Both the position numbers and the translations under genes were made by a program. A stretch of 64,000 bases of DNA from RHKX01 sp046330415 (GTDB taxonomy: Bacteria; Actinomycetota; Thermoleophilia; Solirubrobacterales; 70-9): positions 1-64,000 of the forward strand of contig JAXLSW010000025.1 of the NCBI GenBank assembly GCA_046330415.1. Direction: 5' to 3'. Within the stretch, counting starts at the first letter, position 1; each line of letters begins with the position of its first letter. Under the pieces are notes generated by a model. That model ran no database searches. It was not told the origin of the DNA and saw only the letters and a list, made by a program, of their open reading frames with translations. Below are positions 8,132-16,564 of this stretch, piece by piece.

Positions 8132-8887
8132 ATGCCGATGAAACCGAGATTCACCGAAGATCAGCTGCGGGAAGCGGTGGCAGCGTCGTTCAACTGGACT
8201 GAGACGCTTCGGAATCTCGGCTACTGCCCGACAGGTGGCAATCCCAGAACGATCAAGAAGTACGTGGAGATCTGGGCCATCGACACGACCCACTTCGACC
8301 CGGACCTCGCGAGGCACCGCAATCTCGGGGGGAAGCGGATCCCACTCGATCAGGTGCTCGTCGAGGGCTCGACCTATACACGTTGGAACCTGAAGCAACG
8401 CCTGTTCTCGGAGGGCCTGAAGGAGCGGCGATGCGAGTCCTGCGGTCAGGACGAGACCTGGCGAGGGCAGGAGATGGCGTTGATTCTCGACCACGCGAAT
8501 GGGGTTCGAGACGACAATCGCATCGAGAACCTCAGGATCCTCTGCCCCAACTGCGCCGCGACTCTGCCCACGCATTGCGGCAGAAATCTGCGAAAGCCTC
8601 CCGTGCGTCTCGCCTGCGAGTTCTGCGGCGAGCAGTTCGATCGGCGATTCAAGAAACAGCGTTTCTGCTCCCGCGGATGCGGCCAGCGTGGCCGCAAGCA
8701 AGGGCGGAGGGTCGACCGTCCGCCGTTTGGCCTGCTCCTCCGGGAGATCGGGGAGACGAACCACTGCGCCGTCGGCCGCAAGTACGGCGTCAGCGACAAC
8801 GCGGTCCGCAAGTGGGTGCGCGCCTACGTCAAGGAACGCGACGAGGAGATCCGCGCTGCCGGGTTCCGCTTCGTCAGGCCCGCCTGA
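8132..8887 (+). CDS. HNH endonuclease with C-terminal HTH
   Basis: 251 residues. The HNH core has CESCGQDE, then LDHANGVRDDNRIENLR and CPNCAAT, with two Cys pairs for zinc and the expected His-Asn-Asn pattern (residues about 108-155). A second Cys cluster, CEFCGEQF and FCSRGCGQ (about 173-195), is another zinc ribbon. A helix-turn-helix follows (KYGVSDNAVRKWVRAY). The N-terminus has the WTETLRNLG repeat seen in actinobacterial stand-alone HNH proteins. ATG 8132 is chosen because the longer frame would run through tRNA-Gln. Codon use is less GC-rich than in neighbours, which suggests a mobile gene next to the tRNA. No duplicated attachment site is seen. Confidence 0.85.
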   Translation: MPMKPRFTEDQLREAVAASFNWTETLRNLGYCPTGGNPRTIKKYVEIWAIDTTHFDPDLARHRNLGGKRIPLDQVLVEGSTYTRWNLKQRLFSEGLKERRCESCGQDETWRGQEMALILDHANGVRDDNRIENLRILCPNCAATLPTHCGRNLRKPPVRLACEFCGEQFDRRFKKQRFCSRGCGQRGRKQGRRVDRPPFGLLLREIGETNHCAVGRKYGVSDNAVRKWVRAYVKERDEEIRAAGFRFVRPA

Positions 8888-8911
8888 CCTCGCCACCCGC
8901 CCGCCCGCCAA

Positions 8912-8917
8912 TACGAT
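8912..8917 (+). promoter_or_regulatory. Putative -10 hexamer of glmU
   Basis: TACGAT ends seven bases before GTG 8925. There is no ribosome site between, which fits a leaderless glmU-prs transcript. Confidence 0.4.
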
Positions 8918-8924
8918 TGCGCCC

Positions 8925-10319
8925 GTGAGCGCGCCGACCGTCCTGATCATGGCCGCCGGACAGGGAACCCGGATGCGCTCGGCCATTCCCAAAGTCCTGC
9001 ATCCAGTCTGCGGGCGCGCGCTCGTGTCGTGGCCGATCGCCGCCGCGCAGGAGGCGGGAGCGGGGCGGATCGCCGTCATCGTCTCTCCCGACCGCGACAT
9101 CTCGGGCGCGCTCCCCGATGGGATCGAGTCCGTTCCCCAGCCCGAGGCCGACGGCACCGGCGGCGCCGTGCGCGCCGCCGCGTCCCTGGTCGAGGAGTCC
9201 GACACCGTCATCGTCCTCTCCGGCGACGTGCCGCTCGTCTCCGCCGAGCTGATCGCCGCGATCGCCGCCACCCATGAGCGCGAGGGCGCCGCGGCGACGG
9301 TCGTCACCGCCATCCTCGACGACCCCGGCTCCTACGGCCGCGTCGTCCGCGGCGAGGGAGAGGAGATCGAGCGCATCGTCGAGGCGAAGGCCGAGGGCGA
9401 CGCCACCGCCGAGGAGCTGGCTCTGAAGGAGATCAACGCCGGCATCTACATGTTCGACGGCCCGGCGCTTGCCGCCGCCCTGCCCGAGCTCAGCAACGAC
9501 AACGCCCAGGGCGAGTACTACCTCCCCGACGCCCTGCCGCTGCTGCGCAATGCCGGCGGACGCGTTGTGGCGCACGTCTCGGCGGATCCCAACGTGATCC
9601 TCGGCGTCAACTCCCGTGCCGACCTCGCGCTCGTCGAAGCGGAAGCGCGGCGCCAGATCAACGGGCGCCACATGCTCGCCGGGGTCACGATCGTCGACCC
9701 CGCCGCCACCTGGATCGACGTCGACTGCGAGATCGCCCCCGACACCCGCATCGAGCCCGGCACGACGATGATCGGCCACTGCGTCGTCGGCAGCGGCTCG
9801 GTGATCGGCCCGCAGACCACCCTGATCGATTCCCGGATCGGCGAGGACGTCGACGTCCCGCACTCCTACCTCGTCGAGTGCGCCGTCGGCGACCGCTGCA
9901 AGGTCGGCCCCTTCGCCTACCTGCGCCCCAAGGCCGAGCTCGCGGACGGCGCCAAGGCGGGCACCTTCGTGGAGATCAAGAACTCCCGGATCGGCCCTGG
10001 CAGCAAGGTCCCTCACCTCTCCTACATCGGCGACGCCGACGTCGGCGAGGGCGCCAACCTCGGAGCCGCGACGATCACCGCCAACTACGACGGCTTCACC
10101 AAGAGCCGCACGACGATCGGCCCCAACGCCAGGACCGGCGTCGACACGACGCTGATCGCGCCCGTCGAGGTCGGCGAATCCGCTTACACTGGCGCCGGCT
10201 CGGTGATCTCCGAGGACGTCCCGGCGGGGGCGCTGGGGATCACCCGGTCTGGGCAGGCCAACGTCGAGGGCTACGCGGACCGCAAGGCGAGCGCGGCCAA
10301 GGAGAAGCACGACGAGTGA
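8925..10319 (+). CDS. glmU: Bifunctional GlmU (UDP-GlcNAc synthesis)
   Basis: Acetylates glucosamine-1-phosphate with acetyl-CoA and then transfers UMP from UTP, giving UDP-GlcNAc for peptidoglycan and glycans. It has 464 residues. The N-terminal nucleotidyltransferase has AAGQGTRMRSAIPKVLH and GDVPLVSAEL. The C-terminal left-handed beta-helix shows hexapeptide repeats and YLRPKAEL, then the acetyl-CoA site region with GAATITANYDG. GTG 8925 follows a -10-like TACGAT. The stop overlaps the prs start by GTGA, so translation is coupled. It may also supply the sugar nucleotide used by the glycan cluster at 26.8-34.2 kb, which is inference. Confidence 0.96.
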   Translation: MSAPTVLIMAAGQGTRMRSAIPKVLHPVCGRALVSWPIAAAQEAGAGRIAVIVSPDRDISGALPDGIESVPQPEADGTGGAVRAAASLVEESDTVIVLSGDVPLVSAELIAAIAATHEREGAAATVVTAILDDPGSYGRVVRGEGEEIERIVEAKAEGDATAEELALKEINAGIYMFDGPALAAALPELSNDNAQGEYYLPDALPLLRNAGGRVVAHVSADPNVILGVNSRADLALVEAEARRQINGRHMLAGVTIVDPAATWIDVDCEIAPDTRIEPGTTMIGHCVVGSGSVIGPQTTLIDSRIGEDVDVPHSYLVECAVGDRCKVGPFAYLRPKAELADGAKAGTFVEIKNSRIGPGSKVPHLSYIGDADVGEGANLGAATITANYDGFTKSRTTIGPNARTGVDTTLIAPVEVGESAYTGAGSVISEDVPAGALGITRSGQANVEGYADRKASAAKEKHDE

Positions 10320-11389
10320 GCAACGGCAAGACCGTCACCCTGAACCATCCGCCGGGGGATCTGGAACCGTTGTCGCACCCGCACGTGCACAGCTCGATCG
10401 ACCAGGATTACAAGAAGCACCTCATGGTCTTCGGCGGCCGCTCCTCCGGGGAGCTCGCCGGCCGCATCGCCAACCAGCTCGACGTCGACCTCGGGCAGGT
10501 GACGCTGAAGACGTTCGCCAACGGCGAGGTCTACTGCCGCTACGAGGAGTCGATCCGCGGCGCGGACGTCTTCATCGTCCAGTCGACGGCCGCCAACGCG
10601 AAGGCGGGGATGACTCCCAACGACGCGCTCATGGAGCTCATGTGCATGATCGACGCCGCGCAGGGGGCCTCCGCGCACCGGATCATCGCCGTCATGCCCT
10701 GGTACGGCTACGCCCGCCAGGACAAGAAGTCGCTTCCGCGTGAGCCCATCTCCGCCCGCGTGGTCGCCAAGGCCCTCGAAGCGATCGGCACCGACCGCGT
10801 CCTCACCATGGATCTCCACGCCGGCCAGGTCCAGGGCTTCTTCGAGGTTCCCGTCGACCACATGACGGCGATGCCCATGCTCACCCAGTGGTTCATCGAC
10901 CAGCACTTCGACGAGGAGCTCGTGATCGTCAGCCCCGACGCCGGTCGCGTCAAGGTCGCCCGCAACTTCGCCCGCAAGGTCGGTACCCACTGGGCCGTGA
11001 TGGAGAAGGAGCGCCCCGCCCAGCAGGTCGCCGAGATCGGCTACGTCGTCGGTGACGTCAAGGGTAAGACCGCGGTGCTCGTCGACGACATGATCGACAC
11101 CGCCGGGACGCTCTGCGCCGCGGCCAAGACCGTGCTCGACGAGGGCGCCGCCCGCGTCATCGCCTGCGCCACCCACGGCGTCTTCAGCGGCCCCGCCTTC
11201 GAGCGCCTCGAGTACGAGAACTCCCAGATCGAGAAGATCGTCGTCACCGACACGATCCCGCTCGGCGACGGCGCCCCGCCGAACATCATCCAGCTCTCGA
11301 CCGCCCAGACCCTCGCCGACAGCATCCGCAGGATCTTCACGGACGACTCCGTCAGCGAGATCTTCGCCGGCGAGAATCAACTGTTCTGA
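10316..11389 (+). CDS. prs: Ribose-phosphate pyrophosphokinase
   Basis: Makes PRPP from ribose-5-phosphate and ATP for nucleotide, His and Trp synthesis. It has 357 residues, about 30 to 40 longer than typical bacterial Prs because of an N-terminal extension (about 35 residues) before the usual start near LMVFGGRSSGELA. The PRPP-binding loop VLVDDMIDTAGT and the catalytic-loop region with YARQDKK and DLHAGQVQGFF are intact. The start GTG 10316 overlaps the glmU stop and has AAGGAG upstream inside glmU. The glmU-prs pair is a classic actinobacterial arrangement. Confidence 0.96.
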   Translation: MSNGKTVTLNHPPGDLEPLSHPHVHSSIDQDYKKHLMVFGGRSSGELAGRIANQLDVDLGQVTLKTFANGEVYCRYEESIRGADVFIVQSTAANAKAGMTPNDALMELMCMIDAAQGASAHRIIAVMPWYGYARQDKKSLPREPISARVVAKALEAIGTDRVLTMDLHAGQVQGFFEVPVDHMTAMPMLTQWFIDQHFDEELVIVSPDAGRVKVARNFARKVGTHWAVMEKERPAQQVAEIGYVVGDVKGKTAVLVDDMIDTAGTLCAAAKTVLDEGAARVIACATHGVFSGPAFERLEYENSQIEKIVVTDTIPLGDGAPPNIIQLSTAQTLADSIRRIFTDDSVSEIFAGENQLF

Positions 11390-11499
11390 CGGCCCGCGAG
11401 CACGCCTGACGGCACGCGGCGCCCGCCCATGGGCAACCAGCCCGCGGGTAGCCACCGCGCGTCGCCAGCCGCACTCGCGGACTCGTCAGGTGTTCTGAC

Positions 11500-11505
11500 T
11501 AGCTT
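11500..11505 (+). promoter_or_regulatory. Putative -10 hexamer of MFS gene
   Basis: TAGCTT ends six bases before ATG 11512, another leaderless-type spacing. The rest of 11390-11499 holds no recognised feature. Confidence 0.4.
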
Positions 11506-11511
11506 TCGGGC

Positions 11512-13110
11512 ATGGCTGAGGAGGGAGCCACGCCGAACGACGTCGAGCAGCCGCTCGATCGCGGCACGATCATGGCCCTCCTCGCGATGGCGCTCGGCGT
11601 CTTCGTCATCGCCAACGACTTCACCGCCCTCAACGTCGCTCTGCCGGCGATCGAGAAGGACTTCGATGTCGACGTCGGCAGCGTCCAGTGGGTCGTCAAC
11701 GCCTACGCGCTCGTCTTCGGCGTAGCGATCGTCTCCGGCGGACGCCTCGCCGACATGTTCGGCCGCCGTCGGATCTTCTTCATCGGCGCCGCCTTCTTCG
11801 CCGGCTTCTCCGCGCTCGGTGCGCTCGCGCCCTCGCTCGGCATCCTGATCGGCGCCCGCGTCGGCATGGGGGTGGGCGGCGCGCTCATGTGGCCGGCGAT
11901 CCTCGGCATGACCTTCGCCGCCCTTCCGGCCTCGCGGGCCGGCCTCGCCGGCGGACTCATCCTCGGCGTCGCCGGGGTCGGGAACGCGATCGGCCCGCTG
12001 ATCGGCGGCGTCCTCACCGAGGCGCTCGACTGGCGCTGGATCTTCGTCCTCAACGTGCCCGTGGCCCTGCTCGCAGTGCTCGTCACCCGCGCCAAGGTCC
12101 ACCAGGAGGAGGAGCTCTCCGACGAGCCCATCGACTACATGGGGATGGCGACGATCTCCACCGGACTCGTCCTCCTGCTCCTCGCCCTCGACCAGTCCGT
12201 CGATTGGGGGTGGGGCGACCCCCGCGTGATCTCGATGCTCGTCCTCTCCACCCTGCTCCTCGTCGCCTTCGCGGTGGTGGAGAGGCGCGCCGGCGAGCGC
12301 GCCCTGATTCCCAGCGATGTCTTCTCCAACGCCCGTTTCCGCGCCGCCTGCCTCGTCGTCCTGCTGATGAGCGCCGTCTTCTTCTCCGCCGTGCTCTACG
12401 TGCCGCAGTTCCTCGAGAAGATCCTCGACTACAGCGCCGTGGAGGCGGGCCTCGGGATGCTGCCGATGATGGCCTGCTTCGCGCTCACGTCGTTCATCGC
12501 CGGCCCGCTCTACGACCGCATCGGCATGGTCATGGCGATCGGCATCGGCACGGGCCTGATCGCGGCGGGCCAGGTCCTCCTCGCGATCCTGATCGGCCCG
12601 GGGGCCGGGATCGGCTCGCTGATTCCGGGCCTCGCCCTCGTCGGCGTCGGCTGCGGGATGTTCTACCCCTCGGTCACCACCGCCGCGGTCACCGCGGTCG
12701 ACGAAGCCCGCGCCAGCCTCGCCGGGGGCATCGTCTACATGTTCCAGATCGCCGGCGGAGCCATCGGCCTCGGCCTCTCGACGACGATCTTCACGATGTC
12801 CTCGGAGCACAAGCTCGGCTCGCAGGTCAGCGCCGAGACCGCCGTCGAGCTCAGCCCCCACGCGCAGGCTGTCCTCCACGGTGAGCTCGCCGGCACCGAC
12901 GCCGCCGCGGCAGCCCTCAGCGAGCTCCCCGCCGATGTCCACCTCACGGTCATCAGGATCGTCGGCGACTCCTTCGCCCATGGCGTCCAGACCGCGTTCA
13001 CGGTGGTTGCGGCCATCGCCGTCGCAGGGTTCCTCGTCGCCGTCGGTGTCCTCGGCCGCACGCCCGACCCGCAGCCGCAGCCGGCCGAAGCCGCAGCCGC
13101 AGCCGACTAG
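11512..13110 (+). CDS. MFS drug-type exporter, DHA2 (14-TM) family
   Basis: 532 residues with about 14 hydrophobic helices, like EmrB/QacA/LfrA proton-driven exporters. Motif A appears as GGRLADMFGRRR after helix 2, and the antiporter motif C region GGLILGVAGVGNAIGP lies near residues 143-158. The N-terminus is short and acidic and the C-terminal tail is Ala/Pro-rich. No TetR or MarR regulator is adjacent. The substrate is unknown; drugs, lipids or siderophores are all exported by this family. Confidence 0.88.
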   Translation: MAEEGATPNDVEQPLDRGTIMALLAMALGVFVIANDFTALNVALPAIEKDFDVDVGSVQWVVNAYALVFGVAIVSGGRLADMFGRRRIFFIGAAFFAGFSALGALAPSLGILIGARVGMGVGGALMWPAILGMTFAALPASRAGLAGGLILGVAGVGNAIGPLIGGVLTEALDWRWIFVLNVPVALLAVLVTRAKVHQEEELSDEPIDYMGMATISTGLVLLLLALDQSVDWGWGDPRVISMLVLSTLLLVAFAVVERRAGERALIPSDVFSNARFRAACLVVLLMSAVFFSAVLYVPQFLEKILDYSAVEAGLGMLPMMACFALTSFIAGPLYDRIGMVMAIGIGTGLIAAGQVLLAILIGPGAGIGSLIPGLALVGVGCGMFYPSVTTAAVTAVDEARASLAGGIVYMFQIAGGAIGLGLSTTIFTMSSEHKLGSQVSAETAVELSPHAQAVLHGELAGTDAAAAALSELPADVHLTVIRIVGDSFAHGVQTAFTVVAAIAVAGFLVAVGVLGRTPDPQPQPAEAAAAAD

Positions 13111-13125
13111 GACGGACTAGGGGAA

Positions 13126-13131
13126 TAGGGT
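13126..13131 (+). promoter_or_regulatory. Putative -10 hexamer of gene at 13138
   Basis: TAGGGT ends six bases before ATG 13138, a leaderless-type spacing. Confidence 0.35.
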
Positions 13132-13137
13132 GCGCGC

Positions 13138-13626
13138 ATGAACCGCACGACCCTCGAGGGCTACGAGCAGCTCGGGCGCGTCCTCGTCTGGGCCGCCGGG
13201 GTCGTCCTCGTTCTCGGCGTGGTCGGCGCGATCATCATCGCCGGCTCCGATGACGCGCTCCCTCTCTTCGAGGACGTCGAGCGCCAGGGCCGCGGCGTCG
13301 CGGCCCTCGCCTCGCTCGCCTGGGGTGTCGCCGCCGGGGGAGTTCTCGCCGGCCTTGGAGCGATCCTCCGCCTGCTTGTCACCGATCGCCTGGAGCGACT
13401 TGGCCCCGCGCCCGAGCAGGAACGGGATCGGCCCGCGCCGGACCGAAGCCGAGATCGCGCCGCCTCCGAGAAGAGCCGGGACCGCGCCGCCGCCGAGCCG
13501 AGCCGCGAGCAGGCTCGCGAGCGCCTCGTCGCCTCGCGACGCCGACCCGCTCCCGAGCGACTCGGCCGCAAGGCCGGTGGCGAGGACGTGGACGGCGTGG
13601 AGGACGACGAGCCCGAGCGCGATTGA
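13138..13626 (+). CDS. Two-helix membrane protein with charged tail
   Basis: 162 residues, family not recognised. Two hydrophobic helices (about residues 16-38 and 58-80) are separated by an acidic, possibly extracytoplasmic loop. The last 75 residues are rich in Arg, Asp, Glu and Ala with a loose SRDRAA repeat and are probably disordered and cytoplasmic. The gene overlaps the GDPD gene at its stop (TTGA), so both are likely cotranslated. Confidence 0.65.
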   Translation: MNRTTLEGYEQLGRVLVWAAGVVLVLGVVGAIIIAGSDDALPLFEDVERQGRGVAALASLAWGVAAGGVLAGLGAILRLLVTDRLERLGPAPEQERDRPAPDRSRDRAASEKSRDRAAAEPSREQARERLVASRRRPAPERLGRKAGGEDVDGVEDDEPERD

Positions 13627-14378
13627 GCGCGCCGATGCCGTCCCCGGGGGAGGAGCGCCGCTTCCGGCGGGTCGGCCACAAGGGCGCCGACGCCCTCGTC
13701 CACGGCAACACCGTCGCCAGCTTCGAGCGGGCGGTCGAGGTCGGTGTCGACACGATCGAGTTCGACGTCCTCTGGCTCGCCGATGGGCGCCCGGAGGCCC
13801 CCGAGGCCGAGCGCTCCCCGCTCGTCGTCGCTCACGACTGGGAGGACGCGGCCTCGCGACCCCACCTGACCATCGAGGACGCGCTCGACGCCTTCACTCG
13901 TCCACCGCTCGACCGGGTCGAGATCGACCTCGACATCAAGCTCCGCGGTCGCGAACCCGAGATCACCGCGGCGCTGAGCGAGCGCGGCCTGATCGAGCGG
14001 GCGATGGTCTCGACCATGTACACGGAGACGCTGGCCGCGATCCGCGCCCTCGAGCCGGGCCTGCGGCTCGGCTGGACCTACCCGCTCGTGACCAAGGCGT
14101 ATGACCGCAAGCCGTTGCTCAAGCCCTTCGTGGCCGCGGCGTTGGCGCGGATGCGCTCGCGGTTCCCTGATCACGCGCGCCGCCGCGCGCCCGAGATCGG
14201 CGCCGGCGCCATCTGGCTCTTCCACCGGCTCGCGAGTCCGGAGATCGTCGCCGTCACCCGCGAGCTCGGCATCGAGCTGATCTGCTGGACCGTCGACGAG
14301 CCCGCTCGCATCGCCGAGCTGCGGCGGATGGGGGTCGACGGGATCGTCTCCAACGACCCGCGGCTGCTGCTCGGCTGA
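13623..14378 (+). CDS. Glycerophosphodiester phosphodiesterase
   Basis: Hydrolyses deacylated phospholipids (glycerophosphodiesters) to glycerol-3-phosphate and alcohol. It has 251 residues. The GDPD pattern is visible: HKGADALVHGNT (Lys in place of the usual HRG Arg), TIEFDVLW, the second catalytic His in VVAHDW, and a late ELICWTVDEPARI. There is no signal peptide, so it is predicted cytoplasmic. The start is TTG 13623, overlapping the upstream stop, or ATG 13635. Confidence 0.88.
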   Translation: MSAPMPSPGEERRFRRVGHKGADALVHGNTVASFERAVEVGVDTIEFDVLWLADGRPEAPEAERSPLVVAHDWEDAASRPHLTIEDALDAFTRPPLDRVEIDLDIKLRGREPEITAALSERGLIERAMVSTMYTETLAAIRALEPGLRLGWTYPLVTKAYDRKPLLKPFVAAALARMRSRFPDHARRRAPEIGAGAIWLFHRLASPEIVAVTRELGIELICWTVDEPARIAELRRMGVDGIVSNDPRLLLG

Positions 14379-14410
14379 CGCTGCGGCGCCGCCGAGCGGC
14401 GCAGAGTCGC

Positions 14411-14416
14411 TACTCT
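14411..14416 (+). promoter_or_regulatory. Putative -10 hexamer of rplY
   Basis: TACTCT lies ten bases before ATG 14427. It sits within the small hairpin-like sequence GCAGAG/CTCTGC (14401-14406 and 14413-14418), which may matter for regulation. Confidence 0.35.
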
Positions 14417-14426
14417 GCACCGCCGC

Positions 14427-15131
14427 ATGGCTTCTGATCGCCCCATCCTCAAGGTCGCCGAGCGCACGTCGTTCGGCTCTCGGACCAGCCGCCGCCTCCG
14501 TCGCGAGGGGCAGGTCCCCGGCGTCGTCTACACGAGCGGCGAGGAGGCGCGGGCCTTCCAGGCCGACGCCCACGATCTCGGCCTCTTCATCGCCGAGGGT
14601 CACGCGCTCTTCGACCTCGAGATCGAGGGCGCCGGCGCGGTGCCCGTCGTGGTCAAGGAGGAGCAGCGTCACCCGGTCCGCGGCCACCTCATCCACCTCG
14701 ATTGCCAGCAGGTCGACCTCAACCAGGAGATCCAGGCCGACGTCGAGATCGTCCTCGTCGGCACCGACGATTCGCCCGGTGTCAAGGAGGGCGGCATCCT
14801 CGAGCACGTCACGCGCGAGATCACGATCGAGGCGCTCCCGACCGCGATCCCCGATCAGATCGAGGTCGTCGTCTCGGAGATGATCATCGGCGACACCGTG
14901 CAGCTCGACGCGGTCACGGCGCCCGAGGGCGTCAGGTTCGTGGCCGACTCCCCCGAGGAGGTCACGATCGCGACCCTCAACCCGCCGAAGATCGTCGAGG
15001 AGGAGACCGAGGTCGAGGCGGAGACCGAGGTCATCGGCGAGGCCGAGGCGGAGGGCGACTCCGAGGGCGACTCAGAGGGCTCCGGTGACGGCGACTCCGG
15101 CGACGGGGACGACTCCGGCGACGAGGGCTAA
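14427..15131 (+). CDS. rplY: 50S ribosomal protein bL25, CTC form
   Basis: Binds 5S rRNA in the large subunit; the long CTC form is linked to general stress. It has 234 residues. Residues 1-95 are the bL25 beta-barrel (RLRREGQVPGVVYTSGEE), 96-195 the TL5/CTC second domain (DDSPGVKEGGILEH, EALPTAIPDQIEV). The C-terminal 40 residues are a very acidic Glu/Asp/Gly/Ser tail, longer than in many homologues. It is followed after six bases by pth, the usual partner gene. Confidence 0.95.
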   Translation: MASDRPILKVAERTSFGSRTSRRLRREGQVPGVVYTSGEEARAFQADAHDLGLFIAEGHALFDLEIEGAGAVPVVVKEEQRHPVRGHLIHLDCQQVDLNQEIQADVEIVLVGTDDSPGVKEGGILEHVTREITIEALPTAIPDQIEVVVSEMIIGDTVQLDAVTAPEGVRFVADSPEEVTIATLNPPKIVEEETEVEAETEVIGEAEAEGDSEGDSEGSGDGDSGDGDDSGDEG

Positions 15132-15137
15132 GGCCCC

Positions 15138-15770
15138 GTGGCACCCTTCGGCCGTCGGTCCGGCGGCCGATCCGGCATCTCGTCCGGCTCCGCGGACTTC
15201 CTGATCGTCGGCCTCGGCAACCCCGGCAGCCGCTACGCGGGGACCCGCCACAACATCGGTTTCGACGTCGCCGACGCGCTGAGCTCCGCCTGGGATCTGC
15301 CCCGCGCGAAGAAGCGCTTCGGCGGGCTGATCGCCGAGGGCCGCATCCGCCCCGGAGGCCCGCGCGTCGCGATCCTGCTCCCGCAGACCTACATGAACGA
15401 GTCCGGCAACTCGGCCGGCCCCGCCCGCGGCTCCCTCGGGGTCGACCTCGACCGCGTGATCGCGATCCACGACGAGATCGACATCCCCTTCGGCGAGATC
15501 CGCACCAAGCTCGGCGGCGGCGTCGCCGGCCACAATGGCCTCAAGAGCCTCGATCGCGGGCTCGGAAGCCGGGACTTCTGGCGCGTGCGCGTCGGCGTCG
15601 ACCGCCCCGATTCGACCGACCCCGAGATCGTCTCCGGCTGGGTGCTCGGGCGCTTCAGCGAGGGGCGCGACGCCGTGCGTGGGCTGGTCGAGGACGCTGC
15701 CCGCGAGACCGAGAGATTGATCGACCGCCTGAGCGAAGAGAGCGAAGGAGAAGAGGACCCCGATGAGTGA
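15138..15770 (+). CDS. pth: Peptidyl-tRNA hydrolase
   Basis: Releases peptidyl groups from tRNAs dropped by stalled ribosomes. It has 210 residues with all active-site elements: VGLGNPGSRYAGTRHN (catalytic His), TYMNESGN, and the catalytic Asp in IHDEIDIPFG. The first 20 residues are a Gly/Arg/Ser-rich extension before the usual start near FLIVGLGNPG. GTG 15138 is the only start after rplY. Its end overlaps the next gene by eight bases. Confidence 0.95.
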   Translation: MAPFGRRSGGRSGISSGSADFLIVGLGNPGSRYAGTRHNIGFDVADALSSAWDLPRAKKRFGGLIAEGRIRPGGPRVAILLPQTYMNESGNSAGPARGSLGVDLDRVIAIHDEIDIPFGEIRTKLGGGVAGHNGLKSLDRGLGSRDFWRVRVGVDRPDSTDPEIVSGWVLGRFSEGRDAVRGLVEDAARETERLIDRLSEESEGEEDPDE

Positions 15771-16497
15771 CCGGAGTGACCTGCTGACCAACTACGACGT
15801 CGACGAGAACGGGATCGCGCTGCTGCAGCTCGACCGTCCCGACTCCCGCAACGCGATCAACACCGCGATGCTCGAGGAGCTGCTCGGACACGCCGCCGCC
15901 GCCCGCGAGGACGACAACGTGCGCGTCCTCGTCGTCTCCTCCACCGACCACATGGGCCTGAGCGCAGGCGCCGACGTGCGCGAGGACCTCGACCGCGACG
16001 GCGCCGTCCGCCGCATGGAGCTCTTCGCCGACCTCTACAACGAGCTCGTCGCCTTCCCGAAGCCGACCATCGCCGTCTGCCATGGCGCCGTCGTCGGCGG
16101 GGGCGCCGAGATCGCCGTCGCCTGCGACCTCCGCGTCGGCGGCTCGAACCTGCGCCTGCGCTTCCCCGGCGCCGGCCTCGGCGTCCCCGTCGGGCCCGCC
16201 CGTCTCGTCACCCTTTGTGGCCTCTCAGTCGCCAAGTACCTGCTGATCACCTCCAAGGAGGTGGCCGTCGACGAGGCGCACCGCTGGGGCCTCGTCCACA
16301 AGGTCGTCTCCGCGCCCCGCACCGAGGAGGCGGCCCTGCAGCTCGCCGGACAGGTCGCCGCCCACCCGCCGGAGTCGGTCGCCCGGATCAAGCGCATGCT
16401 CCACGAGTGGGACGACATCGAGGGCCGCTCGAGGTCCGAGGGCGAGGTCCAGGTCGCCTGGCAGGCCGAGGGCAAGGGGCTCGGTTATCGCGACTGA
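15763..16497 (+). CDS. Enoyl-CoA hydratase/isomerase-like protein
   Basis: 244 residues of the crotonase superfamily. The oxyanion-hole segments SAGADVRED (about residue 66) and GAVVGGGAEIAVACD (about 108) are present, and the latter keeps the first catalytic Glu. The position of the second catalytic Glu, usually PE before the PGAGG loop, reads FPGAGLGVP, so Gly replaces Glu and the loop differs. It may not be a classical hydratase; isomerase, thioesterase or decarboxylase activities occur in this fold. It overlaps pth by eight bases, but no other fatty-acid gene is nearby. Confidence 0.8.
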   Translation: MSDRSDLLTNYDVDENGIALLQLDRPDSRNAINTAMLEELLGHAAAAREDDNVRVLVVSSTDHMGLSAGADVREDLDRDGAVRRMELFADLYNELVAFPKPTIAVCHGAVVGGGAEIAVACDLRVGGSNLRLRFPGAGLGVPVGPARLVTLCGLSVAKYLLITSKEVAVDEAHRWGLVHKVVSAPRTEEAALQLAGQVAAHPPESVARIKRMLHEWDDIEGRSRSEGEVQVAWQAEGKGLGYRD

Positions 16498-16564
16498 CCC
16501 CCAGGGGCAGTAGCGTTCCGCGGGCGGGGGATGTCCGATCCGGTCCGAGCGCGGAGGCCATCAA

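Noticed and set aside
8020..8900. Integrated element with attachment-site duplication at tRNA-Gln
   Set aside because: No integrase and no copy of the tRNA 3' end downstream of the HNH gene.
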